DNA of 64,000 bases, from assembly GCA_963973795.1 (NCBI GenBank), contig CAXBAF010000015.1, positions 1 through 64,000 of the forward strand, read 5' to 3'. Both the position numbers and the translations under genes were made by a program. The DNA is from UBA1926 sp002337215. GTDB lineage: Bacteria > Planctomycetota > Phycisphaerae > Phycisphaerales > UBA1924. Positions 44,540 through 53,015 of the stretch are shown here, piece after piece (the stretch's first letter is position 1; the number at the start of each line of letters is the position of its first letter). The notes beneath the pieces are model-generated. The model saw nothing but the letters and a program-made list of their open reading frames with translations. It was not told the DNA's origin and did not search any database.

Positions 44540-45288
44540 TGCGACGCGCGGGACCCACGATTCAACGACTCGGATCGAAGCGGCTCGTCGCATCGATTGC
44601 AATCGGTGCCTCTCTCACAGTCGCGGTCGCGTGGTGGTTCGAGATGCAGCCGATGAATCTTCTCCCCGTGCCCTACAGCTGGAGCAAGTACTCGGATTCG
44701 ACCGGGTATCGCCCGCTTCCCAGCGAGCAAGACGAGCGACAGCGGTATTGGGCATTGGACCGGAGCACGGGGTGCAGCTGGCTTCAGGTCTACAACCGAC
44801 CACTTGACGAGATCGACGAGCGCGTGCTTGACGAGATCCGGCGTGCAAAGCCGGAGCCGTTGCCCGGTTGGAACTCCATCGCTGACCGTACCGAATTCAA
44901 CAGAATCGTCTTCGAGAACCTCGCGGGTTGGCCGTTCCGTTGTCTCCGGAGCGTCGGGACAATCGGCCCGATTCTTCCGGGCCAGCCCGAGTCGAACAGA
45001 TCCGGCCCGATGAAATACACCACTGCGATGCCGCTGTGGGGGATCGAACTCCTTGAACCCGAGTATCCCGATCTCCCGACTGGCATCATGCCGGGTCGAT
45101 TCATTCTCAATCTTCTGTTCTATGCGGGCATCGCGTACACCCTGCTCTCGATCCCGAGCATGCGCCGAGTGATCCGACGCCTCACCAACCGCTGCACCGC
45201 CTGCGGCTACTCGCTCGACAACCTCACAGTCGGCACGTGCCCCGAGTGCGGCGGCACGACCCGGGAGAACTCGCATGAGGCGAAATGA
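44539..45288 (+). CDS. Membrane protein with a C-terminal zinc ribbon
   Basis: 249 residues; its ATG overlaps the polA stop (TAATG), so it may be translated by re-initiation. One N-terminal helix (LVASIAIGASLTVAVAWWF), a soluble middle with SWLQVYNRPLDEIDERVLDE and an acidic/aromatic region, a second helix (FILNLLFYAGIAYTLLSIP), then a zinc ribbon CTACGYSLDNLTVGTCPECG at the very end. The ribbon matches those at 10.9 and 29.2 kb. Function unknown; the coupling to polA is probably positional only. Confidence 0.78.
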   Translation: MRRAGPTIQRLGSKRLVASIAIGASLTVAVAWWFEMQPMNLLPVPYSWSKYSDSTGYRPLPSEQDERQRYWALDRSTGCSWLQVYNRPLDEIDERVLDEIRRAKPEPLPGWNSIADRTEFNRIVFENLAGWPFRCLRSVGTIGPILPGQPESNRSGPMKYTTAMPLWGIELLEPEYPDLPTGIMPGRFILNLLFYAGIAYTLLSIPSMRRVIRRLTNRCTACGYSLDNLTVGTCPECGGTTRENSHEAK

Positions 45289-45349
45289 ATGGACACTGGA
45301 AATCTGATCGCCCCCGCAATATCCCGTACTTGTGCGCGTTCGGCGTTGC

Positions 45350-46585
45350 ATGACCATCCACTCAAACTGCGCTCTCGCCGTGGCGTGCGGGATCGGTGCG
45401 ATCTCGACGGCACAGGTCTGTAACCCAACGTCGATCGATGCAGCGGTTGAACAGACGCTCGCCGATTTCCCGAGCCTGCTCGAGGGCGCGTGCCTTCTTG
45501 TCGGGGACGCCGACGGGATTCTTTACGAGGGCTACTTCGGGAGCTACGGCCCCGAGACCTCGATCCCGCTCGCGTCCGCCAGCAAGCTCATCTCCGCGGT
45601 CGCCGTCATGACCCTGATCGATTCGGACGCGATCGACCCGCACGCGCCGATCGTCGAGTATCTGCCGGAGATGTTCGCGTACAGCCGCGCCGGGCTCATC
45701 AAGCCCATGATGACCGTGGACGAGATGTACTCGATGACCTCGGGGCTTTCGGGCGACGCCGGCGACACGATCCTCTCGGATCTTTCGCTCACGCTCGAAG
45801 AGGCCGTGGATCTGATCGCGACGACCGTTGTTCCCGCAGCGCTGCCCGGCAACGAGCTGAACTACTCGGGCCTCGGCATGCACACCACCGGCTACCTCTG
45901 CGAAGTCATCAGCGGCATGCCGTTCGACGCATTCTATCGCGAGACCGTCTCCGTCCCTCTCAACACGCCGAGCATCGCATGGGACGGGCTCGGGGAAACC
46001 CAGAATTTCCGCCCCTCGGGCGGGGGCGCGAGCAACGCCCGCGACTACGGGCGGGTCCTCCGGATGCTCTCCCGAGGTGGTGAACTCGACGGCGTTCGGC
46101 TGCTGAGCCCCGAGGCCGTCGAGAGCATGTATGCCGAGCGAACCGTCGGCCTCCCCTACGGCGATGTCCCCGCGGACGCCGCCCGGTACGGCTGGGGCTA
46201 CGCCTTCGGGCAGTGGGTCGAGCATCGCGACGACCAGGGGAACCCCACCGTGCTTACCAGCCCCGGTGCGTTCGGGACCTCGCCCTGGATCGATCTCGAA
46301 GACGGCTACTGGGGGGTCTTCATGGTTGACGGAATCGGCGCGCTCGTCCGCGACCACTTCTTCGAAATCCGCGAGGCGGTCGAACAGCAGATCATCCACG
46401 CCGAATGCACGCCCTGCCAGATCGATTTCAACCACGACGGCGTGCTCGATCTCAACGATATCGCCGCCTTCTCGATCTTCGGGCAATCCGGTGACCGCCG
46501 GGGCGACCTGACAGGCGATGAGGTTTTCGACCTGGCGGACATCGCCCGCTTTATCGAGACATTCACCGCTGGTTGTCTGTTGTGA
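45350..46585 (+). CDS. Secreted serine hydrolase (beta-lactamase/PBP class C type) with a GC-type dockerin-like tail
   Basis: 411 residues from the ATG at 45350, giving a signal peptide ending AISTAQ; a GTG 18 bases earlier is an alternative. The catalytic SxxK is SASK in IPLASASKLISAVAVMTL, and the second motif is NYSG in NELNYSGLGMHTTGYLCE. These fit class C beta-lactamase-like esterases and DD-peptidases more than true lactamases. The last 60 residues are two EF-hand-like repeats (DFNHDGVLDLNDIAAFSIFG and DEVFDLADIARFIETFTAGC) ending Gly-Cys-Leu-Leu. The same tail ends the two metalloproteases at 58.8-63.6 kb. It probably sorts or anchors the enzyme outside the cell. Confidence 0.85.
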   Translation: MTIHSNCALAVACGIGAISTAQVCNPTSIDAAVEQTLADFPSLLEGACLLVGDADGILYEGYFGSYGPETSIPLASASKLISAVAVMTLIDSDAIDPHAPIVEYLPEMFAYSRAGLIKPMMTVDEMYSMTSGLSGDAGDTILSDLSLTLEEAVDLIATTVVPAALPGNELNYSGLGMHTTGYLCEVISGMPFDAFYRETVSVPLNTPSIAWDGLGETQNFRPSGGGASNARDYGRVLRMLSRGGELDGVRLLSPEAVESMYAERTVGLPYGDVPADAARYGWGYAFGQWVEHRDDQGNPTVLTSPGAFGTSPWIDLEDGYWGVFMVDGIGALVRDHFFEIREAVEQQIIHAECTPCQIDFNHDGVLDLNDIAAFSIFGQSGDRRGDLTGDEVFDLADIARFIETFTAGCLL

Positions 46586-46669
46586 ATCGACCCGTGCACG
46601 CGGTCCCTCGGGCGTGATCGCGACGGGACGCGGGAACACGAAGATCGAACGAGTCGGCCATGCCGCGGC

Positions 46670-47095
46670 TCAGCCCACCATCCCGGTGATGTTCAGCATC
46701 GCCCGCGCCATGCGGTTGCCCATGTCCACGAACGGGTCGGCCTTGCCGGGCCCCAGTTCGTCGCGGGCCGTCCGTTCCCAGAGGCCCAGCCAGCGGTCGA
46801 AGTGCTCGGGGGTGAGGCCCAGGCCGAAATGCTTCATCGCGGGTCGGCCTGAGTAGCGACCGGTCTTGAGCACCGCGGCTGACCAGAATTCGCACATGCG
46901 GTCAAAGTGGGCGTCCCAGTCGGTGACCTCGCGCTCGAAGACGGGCCCGATCAGTTCGTCCTCCCGCGCGGCCGAATAGAACGCGATCACCAGTCGGCGG
47001 ATCTCCGCTTCGTCCGCCATGCCGCCGTTCCCGCCCGGGCGGTCGGGCGAGCCGGGGCCCTCGGTCAGTGAGAGGGGGGTGTTGTTGGACATCAT
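46670..47095 (-). CDS. Truncated haemoglobin (group III type)
   Basis: 141 residues from the ATG at 47095, after GGAGGA. An N-terminal tail of about 25 Gly/Pro-rich residues precedes the globin fold: IRRLVIAFYSAAREDELIGP with the B-helix Tyr, VFEREVTDWDAHFDRMCEFW, and AMKHFGLGLTPEHFDRWLGL, where the histidine of GRPAMKH or LTPEHF would be the haem ligand region. The pattern FY...D-x-x-L-G-P-x-F and FDRMCEFW...T-G-R-Y-x-G is characteristic of group III trHbs. Probable roles are oxygen or nitric oxide chemistry. The neighbour is the divergent amidohydrolase. Confidence 0.88.
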   Translation of the reverse strand: MMSNNTPLSLTEGPGSPDRPGGNGGMADEAEIRRLVIAFYSAAREDELIGPVFEREVTDWDAHFDRMCEFWSAAVLKTGRYSGRPAMKHFGLGLTPEHFDRWLGLWERTARDELGPGKADPFVDMGNRMARAMLNITGMVG

Positions 47096-47245
47096 GCTGG
47101 CTCCTCCGCGCGGGTTCGGCCTCACAACAAACCGGCCGGCGTAGGCGACAAAGCGACGACGCCCGCGGGCAACTGTACGCCCCGCGGGGGTCTTCCGGAC
47201 ACCGATCCCGCGCTGCGGCGGAGGCGACCTCGGTACGCTGCGTGC

Positions 47246-48958
47246 ATGATCCGAACACTCTTCGCGCTCGCCGTATTCCTGATCGCGCGCCCCGTGCTCT
47301 CCCAGTCCGGATCCGAGCCGGGCGTTCTGTACTACAACGGCACGATCTACACCGCCGACCCCGACCGCCCGGTCGTTGAGGCGATGGCGGTGCGCGGCAA
47401 CACGATCGTCGGCATCGGCACGAGAGAGCAGGCGGACGCAGGGCTCCGTCAGACCTTGGGCGAGGTCGGCGACGAGAAGGGAATCGACCTCCGGGGCAAG
47501 ACGGTCCTGCCGGGCCTCATCGACGCGCACGGCCACATGCGCGGACTCGGTGCGCTGCAGACCGGCGTGCTCGATCTGACGGGCACGACTTCGTACGAGC
47601 AGGTTATCACACTCGTGAAGCAACGCGCCGCCGAGACCCCGAAGGGCGAGTGGGTCCTGGGGCGCAACTGGGACAACGAGTCGTGGGCCGACAAGGCGAT
47701 GCCGACGCACGACGAACTTTCCCGGGCGGTGCCCGATCACCCGGTCTGGCTGCACCGCGTGGACGGGCACGCCGCGCTCGCCAACCGAGCGGCGATGGAC
47801 ACCTCGGATGTCTCGCCCGAATCGAAGGACCCCGCGGGGGGCGAGCTGCTCCGCAAGCCCAATGGCGATCTGACGGGTGTCTTCATCGACACGGCCGAGG
47901 GCCTCATCGAACGGGCCGTGCCCGCGGGTGCCCGGGGCGACGCGGAGTCGATGATCCTTGCCGCCCAGCAGGCGTGCCTTTCGGCCGGGCTCACGGGCGT
48001 CCACGACATGGGCGTCCACCCGCGCACCGCCGACCTCTACCGGGCGATGGACGACGCGGGCAGACTCAAGCTCCGCATCCACGCGGCCTGCCCGGCTCAG
48101 TTCGCGGTCAAGCACTTCGAGAACAACGAGCCCTACAGATCCGACCGCTTCAACTACGCGGCGACCAAGGTCTACATCGACGGCGCGATGGGCAGCCGGG
48201 GCGCGTGGATGCTCGCGCCCTACGCCGACCGTCCGGTCTACGGGACGGGGGAGAACGCGGGTGAGCCCTACACGGGCCTCGCCGTCCGCGAGCCGGGGTT
48301 CATCGAGATGATCAGCCGGCACGCACTGGAGCGCGGCTACCAGGTCTGCACCCACGCGATCGGGGACCGGGGCAACCGCGAGGTTCTCGACGCCTACGAG
48401 CGCGCGGCCGCGAGCACGGGCCGGTCGCTCGCCGATGCCCGGTTCCGCATCGAGCACGCGCAGCTCCTCTCACCCGCCGACATCCCGCGGTTCGCCTCGC
48501 TGGGCGTGATCGCGAGCATGCAGCCCACCCACTGCACCAGCGACATGCGTTGGGTCGAGACCCGCGTGGGTGCGGAACGGGCCCGCGGCGCATACGCGTG
48601 GCAGAGCCTGCTCCGATCCGGCGCGGTCATCGCGGGCGGCAGCGACTTCCCGGTCGAGAGCCACAACCCGTTCTTCGGGTTCTACGCCGCCGTGACGCGG
48701 CAGAACCAGGAGCGCGTGCCCGAAGACGGCTGGCTGCCCGGCGAGCGGATGACCCGAGTGCAGGCGCTCCGGAGCATGACCATCGACGCAGCCTACTCGG
48801 CCTTCATGGAAGACCTCACAGGCTCGCTTACCCCCGGCAAACGGGCCGATTTCATCATCATCGATCGCGACATCATGACGTGCGAGCCCGAGAGAATCTC
48901 CGCCACACGGGTGCTGGAAACCGTGATCGATGGGCAGCAGGTGTTCATCGCGGACTGA
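47246..48958 (+). CDS. Secreted amidohydrolase, YtcJ-like family
   Basis: 570 residues. A signal peptide ends ARPVLSQSG. The metal-dependent hydrolase core shows VLPGLIDAHGHMRGLG with the His-x-His ligands, the segment HRVDGHAALANRAAM, YIDGAMGSRGAWMLAPY, CTHAIGDRGNREVLDAYERA with a His ligand, RIEHAQLLSPADIPRFA with another, and AGGSDFPVESHNPFFG with the Asp. These positions match amidohydrolase family 3/YtcJ enzymes. They hydrolyse amide or cyclic amide bonds in exported or periplasmic substrates; the substrate is unknown. Confidence 0.88.
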   Translation: MIRTLFALAVFLIARPVLSQSGSEPGVLYYNGTIYTADPDRPVVEAMAVRGNTIVGIGTREQADAGLRQTLGEVGDEKGIDLRGKTVLPGLIDAHGHMRGLGALQTGVLDLTGTTSYEQVITLVKQRAAETPKGEWVLGRNWDNESWADKAMPTHDELSRAVPDHPVWLHRVDGHAALANRAAMDTSDVSPESKDPAGGELLRKPNGDLTGVFIDTAEGLIERAVPAGARGDAESMILAAQQACLSAGLTGVHDMGVHPRTADLYRAMDDAGRLKLRIHAACPAQFAVKHFENNEPYRSDRFNYAATKVYIDGAMGSRGAWMLAPYADRPVYGTGENAGEPYTGLAVREPGFIEMISRHALERGYQVCTHAIGDRGNREVLDAYERAAASTGRSLADARFRIEHAQLLSPADIPRFASLGVIASMQPTHCTSDMRWVETRVGAERARGAYAWQSLLRSGAVIAGGSDFPVESHNPFFGFYAAVTRQNQERVPEDGWLPGERMTRVQALRSMTIDAAYSAFMEDLTGSLTPGKRADFIIIDRDIMTCEPERISATRVLETVIDGQQVFIAD

Positions 48959-48976
48959 TTCCCCGCGGCGGCCGAC

Positions 48977-50776
48977 CTACTGCGCCGTCGGCGATTCTGG
49001 CGAAACGATGCCGCCGTTCGCCGCCCACTGCACGCTCGCGATCGTCGTGTCGTCGTCGAGGGCGTCGCCACCCGCGTGCGCCAGCACCGCCCGCATCACC
49101 CGCTCAACATCGCCCCCGGGCGACGAACTCTCCGCGAGCAGACCCAGGACTCTGTCCATACCGAACATGTCCTCGGCCCGCGTTGTTCCCGTTGCGCTCT
49201 GCTCGATCACGCCGTCGCTGAAGACGACAAGCCGGTCGCCCTCGTTGAACGGGATCGTGCGCGCGGTGTAGGTCACACCCGGATCGATCGCGGCGGGGAT
49301 CCCGCCCCGCGCCGTCTCACGCGTCGGCGTGCCCTCCCGCACGACGGTCCAGTGCCCGTGCCCCGCATCGACGTACGTCAGCGTCTGCGCGCCGCGGTCG
49401 AACAGCCCGACCCACAGCGAGATGAACCGGTCGGGGGGGGAGTGCTCGGCGAGGTACCTGTTCACCGCGTTCACCGCGATCTGCGGGTCCGCGTGCTGCT
49501 GGAGCAACGCGTGGAGGTGGCTCTGCCCGCTCGCCATCAGGATGCCGGCCCCGATGCCCTCGCCAGTCACATCGCCCAGGAACACCGCGACGCGCTCGCC
49601 CGCCGATCGGCTGTCGCCGTCGGAGACCACGTCCGCGCCGACGTCGATGATGTCGAACATGTCTCCCGCGACGTACATACCGGGCCGCATCCGCAGGGCG
49701 TAGTCCATCCCCCCCACCGTGCCCTGCTCGGGGGGCAGGATGACCTGCTGCGCCTCGCGAGCCGCGCCGAGCTGCACCATCATCTCCGCCTGCCGGCTCT
49801 CGAGCTCGCGGCGCACGAGGTTCGACATCGCGAGCCCGCAGATCCGCGCGAGCGCGACGCAGAACCCCGTCGCGTCCTGCTGCACCGTCCGCTCGTGCCC
49901 GCGCGCGTCGAGATACAGATAGCTGTCGATCGTCTCGCCCACCATGATCGGCACGCACAGCGCCGAATGGATGCTCAGGTCCATCACGCTCTGCCCGTAG
50001 TCGGGCATGTCCCCCCCGACCGATTCGAGCAGCGCGGGCTTGCCGTCCGAGGCCTCGTTGAGCAGCGACGCGCTGACGTCGAAGTTCGACGACGCGAACG
50101 AGCCCGCGTCACGTGACAACGCCGCGATGACCTCGTAGCGATGATCCGAATCCGCGTTGCTCGCCGGCACAGTCCGCAGCAGCGCCCCGCGCGAATAGCC
50201 GGAACCCGTCAACGCGTTCTGCAGCGCCGACTCGCACAGCCCCGACTCGTCGGGCGCGGCGTTGATCTGCGCGGCGTACTCGAACAGGAGATCGAGCCGG
50301 TTCTTCGCGAGCCGGCCGACCTCGTCGTCGGTGACACGCTGGACGACCTCGCCCTTGCCCGGCGTGCTGACGATCGTCGCGACCGCGGTCCCCGTGCCCG
50401 AATGTCCCATCGGTGCCCCGGTCCGGCGGGACGAGTCCGGCGCGGTCCCGAGCCGGACACGCAGCGTCCACGGACCGATGCGGATCAGGTCGCCCCCACG
50501 GATCGTCGTCGCCTCACCCGCCTCGAGTCTCACGCCGTTGAGAAGCGTCCCGTGCCGGCTGCCACGGTCGGTCAGCAGCCATCGCCCCGCCTTCTCGGCC
50601 AGCAGCGCGTGCTCCCGCGAGACCGCCCCGTCGAGCAGCACCAGGTCGTTGCTCATCGAGCGGCCGATCGTCGCCGATGAGCCGGGCTCGACGCGCAGCG
50701 GGTCCGCGTCCGGCCCTGCGATGGGGTCGAGCCGGATCGGTTCCGGGGCGTAGATTGTTGTTGAATGGGTCCCCAT
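48977..50776 (-). CDS. FHA-GAF-SpoIIE phosphatase (first of two)
   Basis: 599 residues. FHA domain (residues 30-110: SSATIGRSMSNDLVLLDGAV then SREHALLAEKAGRWLLTDRG SRHGTLLNG in order), which binds phosphothreonine; a GAF-like sensor at about 165-340; a short helical linker (SRQAEMMVQLGAAREAQQ); and a PP2C-type SpoIIE domain with metal ligands in VAGDMFDI, GDVTGEGIGA, FSDGVIEQ and LDDDTTIASV. The protein probably removes phosphate from Ser/Thr and is targeted by FHA. It lies 39 bases after the PEP-CTERM gene on the same strand as the kinase and ECF sigma genes, and it is a close paralogue of the gene at 56.8 kb (GDLIRIGPWTLRV is shared). Confidence 0.9.
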   Translation of the reverse strand: MGTHSTTIYAPEPIRLDPIAGPDADPLRVEPGSSATIGRSMSNDLVLLDGAVSREHALLAEKAGRWLLTDRGSRHGTLLNGVRLEAGEATTIRGGDLIRIGPWTLRVRLGTAPDSSRRTGAPMGHSGTGTAVATIVSTPGKGEVVQRVTDDEVGRLAKNRLDLLFEYAAQINAAPDESGLCESALQNALTGSGYSRGALLRTVPASNADSDHRYEVIAALSRDAGSFASSNFDVSASLLNEASDGKPALLESVGGDMPDYGQSVMDLSIHSALCVPIMVGETIDSYLYLDARGHERTVQQDATGFCVALARICGLAMSNLVRRELESRQAEMMVQLGAAREAQQVILPPEQGTVGGMDYALRMRPGMYVAGDMFDIIDVGADVVSDGDSRSAGERVAVFLGDVTGEGIGAGILMASGQSHLHALLQQHADPQIAVNAVNRYLAEHSPPDRFISLWVGLFDRGAQTLTYVDAGHGHWTVVREGTPTRETARGGIPAAIDPGVTYTARTIPFNEGDRLVVFSDGVIEQSATGTTRAEDMFGMDRVLGLLAESSSPGGDVERVMRAVLAHAGGDALDDDTTIASVQWAANGGIVSPESPTAQ

Positions 50777-50815
50777 CTGGGGCGATCCTAGATCATCCGC
50801 GGGGTCGGCACGGGA

Positions 50816-52867
50816 TCAATCCCGACGACGACGCGCCGAGAGCAGCAGCCCGCCGCCGATCATCGCGAGCCCCGCCGGCGCAGGGAGGACGACAACGCCG
50901 ACACCCGATACGTCGACAAACTGCTCGAAGAACAGGCCGCCCCCGAGCGCCCCCTCCACGGTGAGCAACGAGAACCCGTCACCCAGCAGCGAGTCCGAAG
51001 AGATGATCAGGAAGCGGTCCCCGAACGACGCGGTGAATCCATCGGCGAGCACGACAACGAGCTCGCCCGCCGACTCGCCGGCGGCGCCCGTGCCGAACAT
51101 CGCGGAGAGCGCATCGATGCGTCCGAAGTCGTCGATCGACGCGAGCGTGGTCGTCAGCGACGAGGACGGGTCGAACGAGATGCCATCGACGGTGAGCACC
51201 GACCCGAGCACCGCGTCTCCGCCGGCGCCCCCGGTCGCACCGAGCAGCAGATCGCCCTCGATCGCAACGATGTTGCCCGCCGATCGCAGGTCGAGGTCCC
51301 GCCCCTCGGCGAGCTCGAACGATCCGGTGGCACGGACCTCGCGGAGCCGAGTCAGTCCGTCGAGGGTCGCAGCGCCGTCGCGGAAAAGAATCCGGCCGTC
51401 GAGCCCCACGACGAGCCGGCCCTCGACGACCTCGACCACGCTGTTGTCGGCGACCAGATCACCACCGACGCGGAGATCCGCGTTTCCGAAGACGCCCGCG
51501 ACGAACGCGCTCAGATCGCCGCGCACATCCGCCGCCGACCCGCGCCCGATGTCGAGCGTGCCTTCGAGATCGAGATCGCTCACGGTGGTGAACGCCGCGC
51601 CCTCACGGAGCGCGAACACGCCCGCCTCGCCCACCCGGCTCAGCCCCGCGAGCAGGTCGCCCCCGCTCCCGTCGCTGATCGTCCCGGTGCCCTCGAGCGT
51701 CAGCCCCGCCTCCAGGTTCGCGACCGAGTCTCCCTGCATCAGTCCCAGCTCGCCCCCGACGACAAATGAGCCGCCCGTGAGCGTGCCGCCGCCCAGGTTC
51801 ATCAGCTGGTTGGTCACCATGAACTCGGAACCAGCACCGACCTCGAGTTCGCCCTGCACGTCGAGCATAACCGACGCATCGGTCGCGAAGTCCCGCCCGC
51901 TCTTGACGCGGAACGCGCCGCGGTCGGTGATGCGCTCAAGCGCGCCGATCGCGTCGAAGGTGCTCCCCGCGCCGTCGAGCTCCACCGCGACATCGATCGC
52001 GGTGATCTGTGCCCCAAGTGTGTCCACCGTCCCGCTGTCGCCGATGAACCAGTCGCCGCCCCGCAGGCTTGTACCGCTCAGCGTGCCGTTCAGGTCCGAC
52101 CGCAGCGTCCCGGACTCCACACGGATCGAGCCGTCACGCGTGTTCTGGAACCGCGAGCCGTTGACCTCGAACGCGTCACCCCCGCCGTCGAGCGCGACGC
52201 GCAGCTCGCCGCGGTTGACAAATTGATTGCCGCTCCCGATCCCCTGGATCGTCCGCGACCCCGCGCCGAGCAGCGCGAGCGATCCCCCCGCTTCGATCAC
52301 GATCTCGCTGCCGATCGAGTCGTTCTCGAGGTTGAACGCCCCGACTCCCGACCAGACGCCGTCGCCGGTCAGGAAGACGCACGTGTCGCACAGATCGATG
52401 TCGTCGCCCGTGAACTCGGTCACCCCGCCCATGTTGAACGAGCCAAGCCCGTTGACAGTCGCCCCGCCCGAGAACCGGGTGAGCCCGCCGGTCGTGATCG
52501 AAGACGCCTGATTGCCGACAAAGCTCGCGCCGGTGAAATCGTTCTGCCCGTTGGTCACCAGACGCGTGCCGGGCGACACCAGCGAGAGCGATGCGCCCGA
52601 ACCGGTCAGCGCGAGCCCGGAGACCGTCGCGTCGAAGTCGAGATCGACCGTGTACGCGCCCGCGAGATCGATCGACACGCGAACGTTCTCGGCCCCGGGC
52701 CCACCCGGCACCTGCGCACTCGACCAGTTGGCGGCGTCCGCCCAGCGTCCGGAGACGGGCGCAATCCAGAACACATCTTCCTGCGCGCACGCAGCCGACA
52801 CCGCAAGACCATGCAAAGCAAGCAAAGCCAAGGGTCGCACAGACACAAGATATCGGACGCTTCTCAC
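50816..52867 (-). CDS. Secreted beta-repeat protein with a PEP-CTERM-type sorting tail
   Basis: 683 residues. A signal peptide ends LAVSAACAQ. The body is long runs of beta-strand repeats rich in Gly, Asn, Val and Leu (ASSITTGGLTRFSGGATVNG, GGTLTGGSFVVGGELGLMQG and GDLSAFVAGVFGNADLRVGG), like right-handed beta-helix surface proteins. The first domain (VFWIAPVSGRWADAANWSSA, with QVPGGPGAENV) is the common planctomycete N-terminal motif of autotransporter-like proteins. The C-terminus VVVLPAPAGLAMIGGGLLLS followed by ARRRRD is the tripartite PEP-CTERM sorting signal: a short motif, one helix and a basic end. An exosortase gene is not in the window. Confidence 0.85.
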   Translation of the reverse strand: MRSVRYLVSVRPLALLALHGLAVSAACAQEDVFWIAPVSGRWADAANWSSAQVPGGPGAENVRVSIDLAGAYTVDLDFDATVSGLALTGSGASLSLVSPGTRLVTNGQNDFTGASFVGNQASSITTGGLTRFSGGATVNGLGSFNMGGVTEFTGDDIDLCDTCVFLTGDGVWSGVGAFNLENDSIGSEIVIEAGGSLALLGAGSRTIQGIGSGNQFVNRGELRVALDGGGDAFEVNGSRFQNTRDGSIRVESGTLRSDLNGTLSGTSLRGGDWFIGDSGTVDTLGAQITAIDVAVELDGAGSTFDAIGALERITDRGAFRVKSGRDFATDASVMLDVQGELEVGAGSEFMVTNQLMNLGGGTLTGGSFVVGGELGLMQGDSVANLEAGLTLEGTGTISDGSGGDLLAGLSRVGEAGVFALREGAAFTTVSDLDLEGTLDIGRGSAADVRGDLSAFVAGVFGNADLRVGGDLVADNSVVEVVEGRLVVGLDGRILFRDGAATLDGLTRLREVRATGSFELAEGRDLDLRSAGNIVAIEGDLLLGATGGAGGDAVLGSVLTVDGISFDPSSSLTTTLASIDDFGRIDALSAMFGTGAAGESAGELVVVLADGFTASFGDRFLIISSDSLLGDGFSLLTVEGALGGGLFFEQFVDVSGVGVVVLPAPAGLAMIGGGLLLSARRRRD

Positions 52868-53015
52868 GGTCTGTCTCCCTCTCTGAACTCCGGCACTAAG
52901 GTACCCCCGGGCGGGGCAAAATCCAACGGTTACCGATCAACTTCCGTCACCCGCGTGCGGGTCGCGCTGCCCTGTTACTGATTCTCATCGCCGGACAACA
53001 GGCCCGCCGGTGAGC

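Noticed and set aside
48977..50776. Annotation of this gene as a PP2C anti-sigma phosphatase (RsbU type)
   Set aside because: No RsbV/RsbW-like partner-switch genes are near; the FHA domain points to kinase-linked signalling.
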